Source: Planctomycetales bacterium (GTDB lineage Bacteria > Planctomycetota > Planctomycetia > Planctomycetales > Planctomycetaceae). Taken from it: a stretch of 64,000 nt of DNA. The notes under the pieces were generated by a model that made no database searches, was not told where the DNA came from, and was given only the letters and a program-made list of their open reading frames with translations. Numbering within the stretch: the first letter of the stretch is position 1; each line of letters begins with the position of its first letter. Shown here one piece after another: positions 44,716 through 54,199 of the stretch. The stretch is taken from positions 1 to 64,000 of the forward strand of contig JAPLOA010000081.1 in assembly GCA_026400835.1 (NCBI GenBank), in the 5' to 3' direction. A program made the translations under genes and the position numbers.

Positions 44716-46254
44716 AATGAACCAACTGAAGAAAACCCGTGAATCCCCCCTTCAAAGTTCTCACAGCCCTGGTGCTTTCACCGTTGACCGCACTACATTC
44801 TGCTGACGCTCCATCTTTGCAACCGCCGCAACATCTGGTATGCGGGACCGACGCCGGCAGAAGATCTCAACAACTACGTTGTGCTCTCCACCAGCAGCGA
44901 TAATAGCGCGACATGGAACGAATTGCTGACCGTCGATCCTGATGCGGGGGGCCGGTGCGGAGTTTCGACCCTGAACTGTGGGTTTCACTGGATGGTCGGC
45001 TGTTCTTCTTCTGGGCTTAGATGGAGAAAAGTCGCCGCGATGCCGAACTTTGCGTTTGGTGCATCGAGATAAGCGAGCCGGATGCCGCGCAGCCAACGTG
45101 GTCGCAGCCGCGCCGCATCGGCGATGGCGTCATGTTGTGCAAGCCGATCACACTTTCATCGGGCGAATGGGTGTTGCCAATTTCAAAATGGAAAGAGCAC
45201 GACAACAGCGCGCAAATGATTGTCTCGAACGACCAGGGCAAAACATGGACGCTGCGCGGTGGCTGCAACGTGCCGAAGGATGTCCGCCAGTTCGACGAGT
45301 ACATGTTTGTCGAGCGGAAGAACGGCTCGCTCTGGTTGCTGGCGCGCACTACCCACGGCATCGGCGAAAGCGTGAGCACAGACTCGGGCAAGACGTCGCC
45401 GGAGTTGAAGCCCTCGACCATCCTGCACACGCCCTCGCGTTTCTTCATCAATCGACTTGCATCTGGAAACCTGCTGCTTGTGAAGCACGGCCCGCTCGAG
45501 AAACGTACCGGACGCTCGCATCTCACTGCCTGCCTCTCCAAAGACGACGGCGCGAACTGGACCGGCGGACTCATGCTGGATGAACGCCCGGGTGTGTCCT
45601 GTCCGGATTGACAGCAGACCCGCGATGGACTTATTCGCATCATCTACGACTACGACCGCGTTACCGCTGACCGCAACCTTCTCGTGGCTGCTTTCCGTGA
45701 GGAAGACGTCGCGGCTGGCAAGCCCGTCAGCAACGATGTGCGACTACGTCAAGTCGTCAGTAAAGCCACTGGTGGCGAGGAGAAGCCGAAGACTTCGACG
45801 GCCCCGGTCCACACCAACGCCGATGTTCAACGGCAACTTCTCATCCCCGGCGTGAAACTCTTTAGCGACCAAGACGACACCACCGCTGAGATTCCCGCCG
45901 CGCTACAGGACGCACGCTTCCTTCACATTCCGATAGACGGCCAGAAGACAATCAAATGCGAACGCGCAAGCATCGTCTTCTTCCTTACCCCGGTGCTCGA
46001 CCGCAACCGCGATACGGCCTCGCAACCTTCGATGGATCAGGGTTTCGAGAAAGTCGCCCTGCCGGAAATCCCACTCTTCAATCCCGCTTCGCCCGCGAAC
46101 TACTGCACGCTGTTCCAAAAAGACTGCGCCGCTGGTGAAACAATCTTCATCCGCAAATGGGCCGTGCCTGTATTCTTCCCATGAAACCCACGACGCTCCC
46201 CGCCGGCGAGTCGGTCTACGATCAGTTTGTAAACATCAGGGCGTTGAACGGTTA
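44716..46254 (+). pseudogene. Sialidase/BNR-repeat gene with several disruptions
   Basis: The pieces together read as a secreted sialidase. A signal peptide comes first (KVLTALVLSPLTALHSADA), then NIWYAGPTPAEDLNNYVVLS, then the BNR propeller (MIVSNDQGKTWTLRG, RFFINRLASGNLLLVKHG), and a C-terminal module (GVKLFSDQDDTTAEIPAAL) also seen in the giant protein at 59968. The reading is broken by a frame change near the C6 run (44744-44750) or shortly after, another near the G6 run (about 44945-44951), an in-frame TAG near 45020, a TGA at 45609-45611 where the paralogue has Gly, and a frame change near 46183 just before the natural end. This is a dead gene. Intact, it would have had about 500 residues. 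Confidence 0.85.
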
Positions 46255-46506
46255 GGCGTGCCAACTAAGCGGTGTTTTGTTTCTCACAAAGGCACGGAAG
46301 TACAGAGGTCTCGCTGATCGGTACACCTTGTTGATTCACCATGAAAGGTGGCCGTAGCGAACCTTGAATAAAGCTCATCATAGAAAATTACCGTGGCTTC
46401 GTGAGAGACACCTTTACCTTCAGTGAAGTACGCTTTGCCGCCCTGACCTTTGGCTAGTGGAAAGTTACCGAGCCCCGATCGCGACCTCGAGGCCAGAGTC
46501 GCAGCA

Positions 46507-47661
46507 CTATCGCTCGCCGGATATGAGGCTGCGGCGGTAGTTGCCAGGCGTAACACCAGTCGTTTTGCGGAATACTTCCAGCATGTACTGCGAAGTCGCA
46601 AAGCCGGTACGGGCGGCGATCTGCTCGAGGCTCAGATCGGTCTCTCGCAGCAGGTTGCAGACGTGTTCGATGCGCACGCGAACGATCTCTTCATTGGGAG
46701 ACCTTCCCAGCAGGCGGCGACAACTCCGTTCCAAAGTACTTCGCGAGATCGGAACAATCCCGAGAATTGCATTGATGGTCAGTCCATCGCACGCACGCTG
46801 GCGAATCAATCGAATGGCCTGTGCCAAATACTCGTCATCAATCGCCACGATGTCCGACGATTGACGCGTCTCGATGCATAGTGGAGCGAAAAGTGTCGGC
46901 TGGGCAGGTGGCTTCAGACGACGCATCATGCGATCCAGAATTCGCGCGGCTTCGTAGCCGATCTGCTCACCGGCTAGACGCACGCTGCTCAGCGGCGGTG
47001 TACTCATCGTGGAGATCGTCTCGTCGTTCTCGACTCCGACGATAGCGACATCTTCCGGGACGCGGATTGATGACCGAGAGCATGCGTCCAACAGCCAGCA
47101 ACCAAGCTGATCCGTGCAGGCCATAATCGCAGTCGGGCGAGGCAGTTCGCTGAGCCATTTCATCAGTCTCTTTTGCTGAGCCTCCCATTGTTCCGGCTTT
47201 TCCGATTTGCCGGGCTGACGAAGCACAGAACACTCATGTCCGCGTGCTCGCAAATAGTCGACAAAACTCTCGCGGCGTTCGATAAAGAAGGGTTCGGCAT
47301 CAAGCGCAAACACGCCGAAGTGACGGAAGCCTCGCTCAAGAAAATGCTCGGCAACCATGGATGCAACTGCCGTGTTATCAACCCCGACAAATGGGAATGT
47401 GGAACCACGGCGCGTCGATCGCAGTTCCACAGCAGGCACTGCCGCACGTTTAACGGCCGTTGCGATCGCAGTGTTGCCAGAGCGGGTCAGAATTCCATCA
47501 CCGTCCCAGTTTCTCAGCCAAACCGGAGGCCTCGTTTCCAGATCTCGAACTTCGACAAACATTGACCATGGCCCGTGCTCCTGTGCATAGCGTTTTACAC
47601 CGTGCAGCAGGTCACGACCATAAGTCCGCGAGGTTTCAATGAGGAGAGCAACGCGAAGCAT
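46507..47661 (-). CDS. XylR-type regulator (periplasmic-binding-like plus AraC HTH)
   Basis: 384 residues from ATG 47661. The N-terminal 270 residues are the sugar-binding fold of the LacI/GalR kind (VALLIETSRTYGRDLL, VGVDNTAVASMVAEHFLERG, AIMACTDQLGCWLLDAC). The last 100 residues are an AraC-type double helix-turn-helix with ISRSTLERSCRRLLGR and LEQIAARTGFATSQYMLEVF, then the end signature GVTPGNYR. This is the XylR arrangement, sensing xylose or another sugar directly. It is divergent from the Gfo/Idh/MocA gene at 47789 with 127 bases between, so it probably controls that run and itself. Confidence 0.9.
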   Translation of the reverse strand: MLRVALLIETSRTYGRDLLHGVKRYAQEHGPWSMFVEVRDLETRPPVWLRNWDGDGILTRSGNTAIATAVKRAAVPAVELRSTRRGSTFPFVGVDNTAVASMVAEHFLERGFRHFGVFALDAEPFFIERRESFVDYLRARGHECSVLRQPGKSEKPEQWEAQQKRLMKWLSELPRPTAIMACTDQLGCWLLDACSRSSIRVPEDVAIVGVENDETISTMSTPPLSSVRLAGEQIGYEAARILDRMMRRLKPPAQPTLFAPLCIETRQSSDIVAIDDEYLAQAIRLIRQRACDGLTINAILGIVPISRSTLERSCRRLLGRSPNEEIVRVRIEHVCNLLRETDLSLEQIAARTGFATSQYMLEVFRKTTGVTPGNYRRSLISGER

Positions 47662-47788
47662 TGGCGAATTCCAGGCGAATCAGGGCTGATAATATAGTGT
47701 AACTGAATTACGCAGATACGGAATGTGAATGAATCTCTTATGCGTTAAAATGGTCCGTCATTCAGGCTGGCCATCATTGGAGATCAAC

Positions 47789-49111
47789 ATGTCGAATTCA
47801 TCGCGTTCTCGAAGAGGATTCATCGCATCGACGCTCGCAGGGGGCTCGGTGCTGGGGACTTCGTTGCCGGGAGTTTTCTCATCGCCACAAACGGCAGCCG
47901 GGCAGGAGAAGCCTTCTCACAAGGTTGAACGCATTGGCATTGGCGCGATTGGCCTGCGTTACCAGGGGAGTGTGATTGCGAATAAGGCGCAGTTGTACGG
48001 TGATATTGTTGCCGTCTGTGACGTGGATCGCAACGTCCGCGATCAGGCAAAGGCGGCCTTTGGAAGCACTCCACACAGCAGCGAGGACTACCGTGAGTTG
48101 CTCGCTCGCAACGATGTCGATGTCGTCACAATTGGCAGTCCCGATCATTGGCACACCAAAATGGTGATCGACGCATGCCGTGCCGGCAAAGATGTCTACT
48201 GTGAAAAGCCACTGACGCTGACCATTGATGAGGGTAAGCTGCTAACCAGGGTCGTGAAAGAAACTGGACGTGTGGTGCAAGTCGGTTCCTGGCAGCGGAG
48301 CGACGATCGCTTTCGGCTCGCCGTCGAAATGGTCCGATCGGGCCGCATTGGAAAGCTTCAGAAGGTGGATGTGGTGCTTGGCAAGAACGGCACAAGCGAT
48401 GCGTTTGTGCCACGAAGTCCCCCAGCGCATCTCAATTGGAACTTGTGGCAGGGGCAAACGCCGGATGTACCCTATATTGAGGAACGCTCGCACTACACCT
48501 TTCGCTGGTGGTACGAGTACTCGGGAGGCCAAATGACCGACTGGGGAGCTCATCACATCGATATCGCACAGTGGGCGATCGATTCGTATCCAGTCGAAAT
48601 CAACGGAGCAGCAACAATGCCAACCGTCACCAATAGCTACAACGTCGCGATCGATTTCAACGTCACTTACAAGTATGCCAATGGCGTGACGATGACAGTC
48701 GGTGACACCGGCGATAACGGAATCCTTTTCACCGGCGATGCTGGTAGATTGTTCGTGAATCGAGGAAAGCTCACCGGAGCACCCGTTGACGCGTTAAAAA
48801 CGAATCCACTGAATCGCGAAGATTGGAAGGTCTACGATTACGACAACCTGGAGCGACCGCCGCGTGCCGGGAAGCTCGATGCAATCATCAATCACATGGG
48901 CAATTTTTTCGATTGCGTGCAATCTCGCAGAACGCCGGTTTCGGACATCGTGGGTTCGCATCGTACCGTGTCAACATGCCACCTTGGAAACATCTCGATG
49001 CGTTTAGATCGCCCGCTGAGATGGGATCCAACCGAGGAAGAGTTCGTCGACGACAAAGAAGCGAACACCTGGCTAAAACGCGAGCAGCGCAAGGGCTTTG
49101 AGACTATCTGA
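47789..49111 (+). CDS. Tat-exported Gfo/Idh/MocA-family oxidoreductase
   Basis: 440 residues from ATG 47789, with GGAG seven bases upstream. A longer frame to 47729 would hide the Tat signal SRSRRGFIAST, so I chose the shorter start. The Rossmann part is RIGIGAIGLRYQGSVIANKA near 45 and AVCDVDRNVRDQAKAAFG near 75. The conserved CEKPLTLTIDEG near 135 carries the catalytic Lys. A later block near 235-260 (GGQMTDWGAHHIDIAQW) has the active-site His. It oxidises or epimerises a sugar or sugar acid with NAD(P) and, as often in planctomycetes, is exported with its cofactor. Confidence 0.9.
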   Translation: MSNSSRSRRGFIASTLAGGSVLGTSLPGVFSSPQTAAGQEKPSHKVERIGIGAIGLRYQGSVIANKAQLYGDIVAVCDVDRNVRDQAKAAFGSTPHSSEDYRELLARNDVDVVTIGSPDHWHTKMVIDACRAGKDVYCEKPLTLTIDEGKLLTRVVKETGRVVQVGSWQRSDDRFRLAVEMVRSGRIGKLQKVDVVLGKNGTSDAFVPRSPPAHLNWNLWQGQTPDVPYIEERSHYTFRWWYEYSGGQMTDWGAHHIDIAQWAIDSYPVEINGAATMPTVTNSYNVAIDFNVTYKYANGVTMTVGDTGDNGILFTGDAGRLFVNRGKLTGAPVDALKTNPLNREDWKVYDYDNLERPPRAGKLDAIINHMGNFFDCVQSRRTPVSDIVGSHRTVSTCHLGNISMRLDRPLRWDPTEEEFVDDKEANTWLKREQRKGFETI

Positions 49112-49211
49112 ATGATGCCCATCCCTGCTCTCAGCATTAATCACGGTTACGGCTGCGAGTCGTAAACCTTTGGAGCCAGATTGTACCAGGAAAAAGAAAG
49201 AAGAAATCAGA

Positions 49212-49796
49212 GTGTCGAAACCAAAGGTCCTTATTGTTGTCGGTGACGCGGCGGAAACCGTCGATACACTTTACCCCTACTATCGATTGATCGAAGGGGG
49301 ATACCAACCGGTGGTTACGGCTCCCGAGAAGCGACTGTATCAAATGGTTCTTCACGAAGTGAAACCAGGCTGGACGATTACGAAAGAATGGGAAGGCTAT
49401 TCGATCAACGCCGAGATCGCCTTCAAGGACATTCAGCCTGAAGAGTATGTTGGCATCTTTTTCAGTGGTGGACGGGCTCCGGAATACATTCGCGATGACG
49501 CAGATTTGCTGCGGGTCACGAGATGGTTCTGGGACAATAAGCGCCCCATGGCCAGCGTGTGTCACGGCGTTGAAATCCCCGCGCGAGCCGGAATCGTGAA
49601 AGGGCTGCGCATGGCAACAGTCGCCAAGTGCAAGTTTGATCTCGAAGTCTGCGGCGGTATCTACGTGAATGAACCGTGCGTGATCGATCGGCACATGGTC
49701 AGCGGTCGCACCTATCACGACAGTGGCCATTTCGTTGGACCGTGGATCGAGATGCTCAATGCGGCCCGCGCAAACAATAAAGCGACGAACTCGTAA
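49212..49796 (+). CDS. DJ-1/PfpI-family protein
   Basis: 194 residues from GTG 49212 (a TTG at 49170 would add 14 lysine-rich residues). The fold starts with KPKVLIVVGDAAETVDTLYP. The acidic residue near 73 (QPEEYVGIFFSGGRAPEYI), the nucleophile elbow MASVCHGVE with Cys near 115, and HDSGHFVGPWIEML near the end fit the glutamine-amidotransferase-like class I family. Members are chaperones, glyoxalases or proteases; here no choice can be made. No export signal. Confidence 0.85.
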   Translation: MSKPKVLIVVGDAAETVDTLYPYYRLIEGGYQPVVTAPEKRLYQMVLHEVKPGWTITKEWEGYSINAEIAFKDIQPEEYVGIFFSGGRAPEYIRDDADLLRVTRWFWDNKRPMASVCHGVEIPARAGIVKGLRMATVAKCKFDLEVCGGIYVNEPCVIDRHMVSGRTYHDSGHFVGPWIEMLNAARANNKATNS

Positions 49797-49815
49797 CTTG
49801 AACTTAGTCACCATT

Positions 49816-51099
49816 ATGAAACGCAGAACATTTCTCCAGTCACTCGCTGCGGCAAGTGCAGTCCCCGCGATAACTCCCACCGCGCTGACATTCCCCTGGT
49901 TCTCGAACCTCGCGCTGCATGGCGCAGAGATGGAGAAGGCACCACGGCGACTGGTTTGCATCGGGCTGGATTTCGGTTTGCGGCCTGAAGCGTTTTTCCC
50001 AGCGGGTCATGGGCCTGAGTTAGAGCTCACGCCATTACTGAAACCTTTAGAACGCTGGCAGAAAAAGATGACGGTGTTCTCGCAGCTTGATCATCCAGGC
50101 GTGCAGGGCGGGCATTATGGCGTTCACGCTTTTCTCAGCGGCGTGCGCCGCGAACAAGCCGCTGGTTTTCCCGATGGCTGCGTGTCGCTTGATCAACTGG
50201 CAGAGGAAGAGCTGGTTGGATTGACTCGGTTTCCGTCGCTGTGCCTTGGCGTGGGAGGTGGCGATGCGATCTCATGGACGCGATCGGGCATTGCAGTTCC
50301 GAAGCTTGAGGACCCATCGCAAGCGTTTCAGTTGCTTTTTAAGCCAGAACCTCAATCGGCGAAGGAGGCGCGACGCGCAGAGCTGACCGAGAATGAATCG
50401 GTCCTCTCGCTCATCGCGCAGGATGCAAAGCGCGTAGCGCCGCTGCTGGACCGCTGGGACCGCGAGAAGATGGACGAGTTCATGGGCGCCATGCGAGATT
50501 TTGAGCGAGCGAACGCCACGAACATTGACTGGATCGACAAGCCGTTGCCAGTCGCTGGTGGCGAGAACCCCAAGTGGGACAACGCGGGCTGCATGGATCG
50601 CGTGCGAGCTAACCTGGATGTTGCGGCGCTTGCACTTCAAGCCGACGCGACGCGCATTGTCACGCTGAACATCGGCGGCTCTTTGCCGGTGACAAACATC
50701 CCTGGTATCGATCGCGGTTACCACGATCTTTCACACAGCGGCCATGATCCGGAGAAGCTGCGACAGCTTCACGTAATCGAGTCCGCGTTGGTGGTCGAGC
50801 TGGATCACTTCCTCGAACGACTTGCCACGATGAAGGACATCGGAGGCAACTCGTTGCTGGAAAACACTACCGTAGTTTTCGGAAGCGGCATGGGGAACGC
50901 CAGCTCGCACGCGAACACGAACTTGCCTGTCGTTCTTGCTGGAGGAGGTTTCAAGCATGGGCGGCATCTGTTCTTTCCGAAGCAAGGCCGCCAACAGACG
51001 CCGCTGTGCAATCTCTTCGTTACTTTGCTTCAGCAGATGGGCATCGAACGCGATCGATTCGGATCAAGCACCGGAAACCTCAATGAATTTTTGGTGTGA
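49816..51099 (+). CDS. Tat-exported DUF1552 protein
   Basis: 427 residues from ATG 49816. The longer frame to the left overlaps the DJ-1 gene and hides the Tat signal [15 protein letters not shown], so I chose this start. The DUF1552 body has RLVCIGLDFGLRPEAFFPAG near 42, GGHYGVHAFLSGV near 102, ISWTRSG near 150, the Asp/His-containing GYHDLSHSGHDPEKL near 305, and FGSGMGNASSHANTNLPVVL near 360. Planctomycete DUF1552 proteins regularly stand next to DUF1587/1592 proteins, as here (next gene, one base later). The reaction is unknown; the fold is close to DUF1501. This copy is intact, unlike the remnant at 150-761. Confidence 0.9.
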   Translation: MKRRTFLQSLAAASAVPAITPTALTFPWFSNLALHGAEMEKAPRRLVCIGLDFGLRPEAFFPAGHGPELELTPLLKPLERWQKKMTVFSQLDHPGVQGGHYGVHAFLSGVRREQAAGFPDGCVSLDQLAEEELVGLTRFPSLCLGVGGGDAISWTRSGIAVPKLEDPSQAFQLLFKPEPQSAKEARRAELTENESVLSLIAQDAKRVAPLLDRWDREKMDEFMGAMRDFERANATNIDWIDKPLPVAGGENPKWDNAGCMDRVRANLDVAALALQADATRIVTLNIGGSLPVTNIPGIDRGYHDLSHSGHDPEKLRQLHVIESALVVELDHFLERLATMKDIGGNSLLENTTVVFGSGMGNASSHANTNLPVVLAGGGFKHGRHLFFPKQGRQQTPLCNLFVTLLQQMGIERDRFGSSTGNLNEFLV

Positions 51100-51100
51100 T

Positions 51101-53683
51101 ATGCCACGAAGTTTTCAGAATCATGCCGCAGGCCTTTGTTCTTTGGTAGGTATCGCTTTATCGCTCCTCTACTCCACGACCCTGCATGCAGGGGACGTCG
51201 CGCAGTACGACCCCGAATGGTTCCTTTCGCAATACTGCCTCGGTTGTCACGGGGGCAACGAACAAAAGGGGGATCGTCGGTTTGATAATCTACCTACGAC
51301 AATCGGCTCCGATGTCGCGATTGCCGAGCGCTGGCAGGAGGTGTTGCATCAGTTGCAGCTCGGTGAAATGCCGCCGTCAGATGAGAAACAACCAACCGAC
51401 GAAGAACGACGCTCCATGATCGCATGGATTGAAGAACAAGTCACCAAGGCGCAGTCGATTGCTCAGGATCGCGGTGGGCAGGTTGTACATCGTCGGCTCA
51501 GTCGTGCCGAGTATTTGAACACCATAAAAGACCTCTTTGGGTTCGATGGGGACTTCGATCCCACCACCAGCTTCCCTGGCGATGAGGAACTGGAGGGCTT
51601 TCGCAACGTCGGTTCGGCGCTTCATACCTCGCGGCATCATCTCGAACAGTATCTTAAAGCGGCCGACGAAGTGCTCGAACAGGCTTACGATCTTGCCGAT
51701 GTTAATGGTAAGCCGAAGATCGATGAATGGAAGGACAGTGCCGAGACGATGGGATCGCTTAATCCCGCTTTCGGACTTGGCGTCATCAGTGAAGAGAAAG
51801 CAAACGGCCCTGCGTATATTCACCTCAGCCATGGTCTGCGGAATCAGGAACTGATCTTCGACAGCAAGCTATTCCTCAGCAAACTGAGTGCGACTGGTGT
51901 GCCGCACTCCGGTTGGTATGACATCGAAGTCGAAGCCACCGCCGCGAATCGCCAGCATCCCTACGGCAAGGATCTCATGCTTGGGGGCCTGGCACCGTAT
52001 TACAAAGACATGAAGTCCTACTACGACGAATCGCAGCCGATGCAGCTCGGCATTGGCCGACAAGGCGAAGGGATGAAAGGGAATGGCTGGCGGCTGATCC
52101 CACCGAACATTGTTCACTCCGCCGAGTTGCCCGATAATCGCTATACCACCATCCGCGCTCGAATCTGGCTGGATCGAGGCACGGTGCCTTACCTCGCTTG
52201 GATCGACGGTCCGCCGAAAGGGACACGCGGCCAATTCATTTCGACCAAGCTCTATCAATATGACCGAAGTGTACCGAAGATCGAGAAGCACGTCTGGGAG
52301 AATCTCGCCCTTCGTGCCGAACGGGACAAGCTCTACCAACACCTCTACAAAGGCCCCGAAGTCCGTGTCCGCTACTGGCAAGTCACTGGTCCGATGCGCG
52401 ATGACAAGCCGCATCGTTCTCGGTCGCTGCTGTTTGAGAACATTAAGCCCGATGAAAAACAAATCGAGGCTGCCCGACTGCAAGCCGAACTTCAGCGACT
52501 CGCCAGTCGTCTTTTTCGTCGCGAGGTGGGCAGCGAAGACATCGCCCCCTATGTGAGCGCCGTGAAAAATCGTCTCGATGGCAAAACACTTTATGCCGAC
52601 GCTGCACGACCCGTCTTCAAAGCCATGCTCTGCTCGTCAGAGTTCTTGTTTCTGACCGAGCCACAAACAGACGCGAAGGCCATCACGCCGATGCAGTTGG
52701 CCACTCGACTCTCTTACTTCCTAACCGCCGGTCCACCGGATGACGAACTCCGCGCGGTGGCGGCCAAAGGTTTGCTCGATGCGGCAACCATTCGCAGTGA
52801 GACCGACCGCATGCTTAACTCATCGCGCGGCGATCGCTTCTTGCGGCTGTTCACTGAGCAGTGGCTCGGCTTGAATAAGCTCGGCACCATGCCACCAGCC
52901 AAGGAGACTTTCCCCTCGTATCATATCGACCGACTGGAGCCAGCGATGAGAGAAGAGACCTGGCGATTCATCGCGGAAATCATCCGTACCGACCAACCGG
53001 TCACGGCGATTGTCGACGCTGACTTCACGTATCTCAATGCAGGTCTCGCGCGGCTTTACGATTTCCCTGCGGTTAGCGGCGATCACTTACAACGCGTCAG
53101 GTTGCCCAATGATTCACCACGCCGCGGATTGCTGGGCCATGCAAGCGTTCTCACGATCACAGCCAACGGAGTCGAGACTTCACCGGTAACGCGTGGTGTC
53201 TGGTTGCTTGAAAAGCTTTTTGGAACACCGCCCAGTCCACCGCCACCGGACGTACCGCCCATCGAGCCCGACATTCGCGGCGCCACGACGATCCGTCAGC
53301 AGTTGGAAAAGCATCGCAATGTTCAGGCCTGTGCCGACTGCCACGCCAAGATCGATCCGCTCGGCTACGCCCTCGAAGCCTATGACCCCATCGGCCACTT
53401 TCGCAGCGCCTACCCAAACGGAGCCGCCATCGACACCACCGGCGAGTACCGCGGCCAAACCATTAGTAGCCCCGCCGACATCCGAATCTATCTCGTAGAT
53501 CACCCCGAGCTGCTCGCGCACAACCTTGCCCACCGTCTCCTTACCTACGCCCTCGGCCGCCCACTCGGATTCGCTGACCAACCCGCTCTTCGGAGACTGC
53601 AATCCGATTGGAAGGCGAAGAACTACACCCTCCGCGAACTCATCCACATCATCGCCATTAGCGAGCTGCTGCGCCAGCCGTAG
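51101..53683 (+). CDS. DUF1587/DUF1592/DUF1588/DUF1585 c-type cytochrome-like protein
   Basis: 860 residues from ATG 51101, one base after the DUF1552 stop. Signal peptide to about residue 27 (STTLHAG). The first haem motif is CLGCHGG near 40, then GEMPPSDE. DUF1587 has HRRLSRAEYLNTIKDLFGF near 130, the middle carries carbohydrate-binding-like beta segments (GWYDIEVEATAAN), DUF1592 has MQLATRLSYFLTAGPPDDEL near 535, DUF1588 follows with PRRGLLGHASVLTITANG near 670, and a second CXXCH CADCHAKIDPLGYALEAYD lies near 745. This is the full-length counterpart of the truncated gene at 788-1900. It is exported and presumably handles electrons for the DUF1552 partner. Confidence 0.92.
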   Translation: MPRSFQNHAAGLCSLVGIALSLLYSTTLHAGDVAQYDPEWFLSQYCLGCHGGNEQKGDRRFDNLPTTIGSDVAIAERWQEVLHQLQLGEMPPSDEKQPTDEERRSMIAWIEEQVTKAQSIAQDRGGQVVHRRLSRAEYLNTIKDLFGFDGDFDPTTSFPGDEELEGFRNVGSALHTSRHHLEQYLKAADEVLEQAYDLADVNGKPKIDEWKDSAETMGSLNPAFGLGVISEEKANGPAYIHLSHGLRNQELIFDSKLFLSKLSATGVPHSGWYDIEVEATAANRQHPYGKDLMLGGLAPYYKDMKSYYDESQPMQLGIGRQGEGMKGNGWRLIPPNIVHSAELPDNRYTTIRARIWLDRGTVPYLAWIDGPPKGTRGQFISTKLYQYDRSVPKIEKHVWENLALRAERDKLYQHLYKGPEVRVRYWQVTGPMRDDKPHRSRSLLFENIKPDEKQIEAARLQAELQRLASRLFRREVGSEDIAPYVSAVKNRLDGKTLYADAARPVFKAMLCSSEFLFLTEPQTDAKAITPMQLATRLSYFLTAGPPDDELRAVAAKGLLDAATIRSETDRMLNSSRGDRFLRLFTEQWLGLNKLGTMPPAKETFPSYHIDRLEPAMREETWRFIAEIIRTDQPVTAIVDADFTYLNAGLARLYDFPAVSGDHLQRVRLPNDSPRRGLLGHASVLTITANGVETSPVTRGVWLLEKLFGTPPSPPPPDVPPIEPDIRGATTIRQQLEKHRNVQACADCHAKIDPLGYALEAYDPIGHFRSAYPNGAAIDTTGEYRGQTISSPADIRIYLVDHPELLAHNLAHRLLTYALGRPLGFADQPALRRLQSDWKAKNYTLRELIHIIAISELLRQP

Positions 53684-53701
53684 AACTGGATTCTCGTAAC
53701 C

Positions 53702-54079
53702 ATGAAACCCATCAACATCATCCTCACTGCCCTGCTGTTATCGCTGCTAGCCACGGTGGCACCGCTAGCTACGCCGTTCGCCGCTGATACTTCCTCGCTT
53801 TTGGCTGCCGATTATTATGTTGCTGCAGATGGAAATGATTCCAATCCTGGGACGATTCTTCAGCCGTTTGCCACGATCGAAGAAGCTTGTCTCGCCGTTC
53901 AATCTCGTATCGCAACCGGGGATGACGAAGGACATTACGGTCATGCTGCGCGGGGAAACGAAACATGGGTTGAGTCCATTGCTCGCCGCTTCGGTCTCGA
54001 ATCGACCTTACGACCACGCGGACGCTCAAGTACGCAACTTACCAAACAGAGACTCCTGACACCTTTGTTTGTTCCATAA
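53702..54079 (+). pseudogene. DUF1565-like beta-helix protein, frameshifted N-terminal remnant
   Basis: The first 125 codons hold a signal peptide and YYVAADGNDSNPGTILQPFA near residue 38, the normal start of secreted right-handed beta-helix proteins. After about residue 70 the reading leaves the family; in a neighbouring frame MTKDITVMLRGETK continues it, so there is a frameshift near 53925. The rest of the usual 400-700 residues is missing: soon after 54079 the next gene begins. Likely dead. Confidence 0.75.
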
Positions 54080-54199
54080 ACCCAATGTCCTTCTCGCTGT
54101 GACCACATTCGCCCCGTGGAACGCCATTACCAGTTCCTCGCTTGCCTCGTGGTGGGGCCGGCGCTCCATTCCTCAAGACACATCAAACAGGCAGTCCGC

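Noticed and set aside
44881-45583. Separate small genes within the broken sialidase region
   Set aside because: The pieces in the correct frames join into one sialidase similar to the first modules of the giant gene; the other frames are shadows.
46135-46317. A small gene at 46135-46317
   Set aside because: It overlaps the end of the broken sialidase in another frame and shows no similarity; the short frame at 46183-46254 is the shifted natural end of that sialidase.
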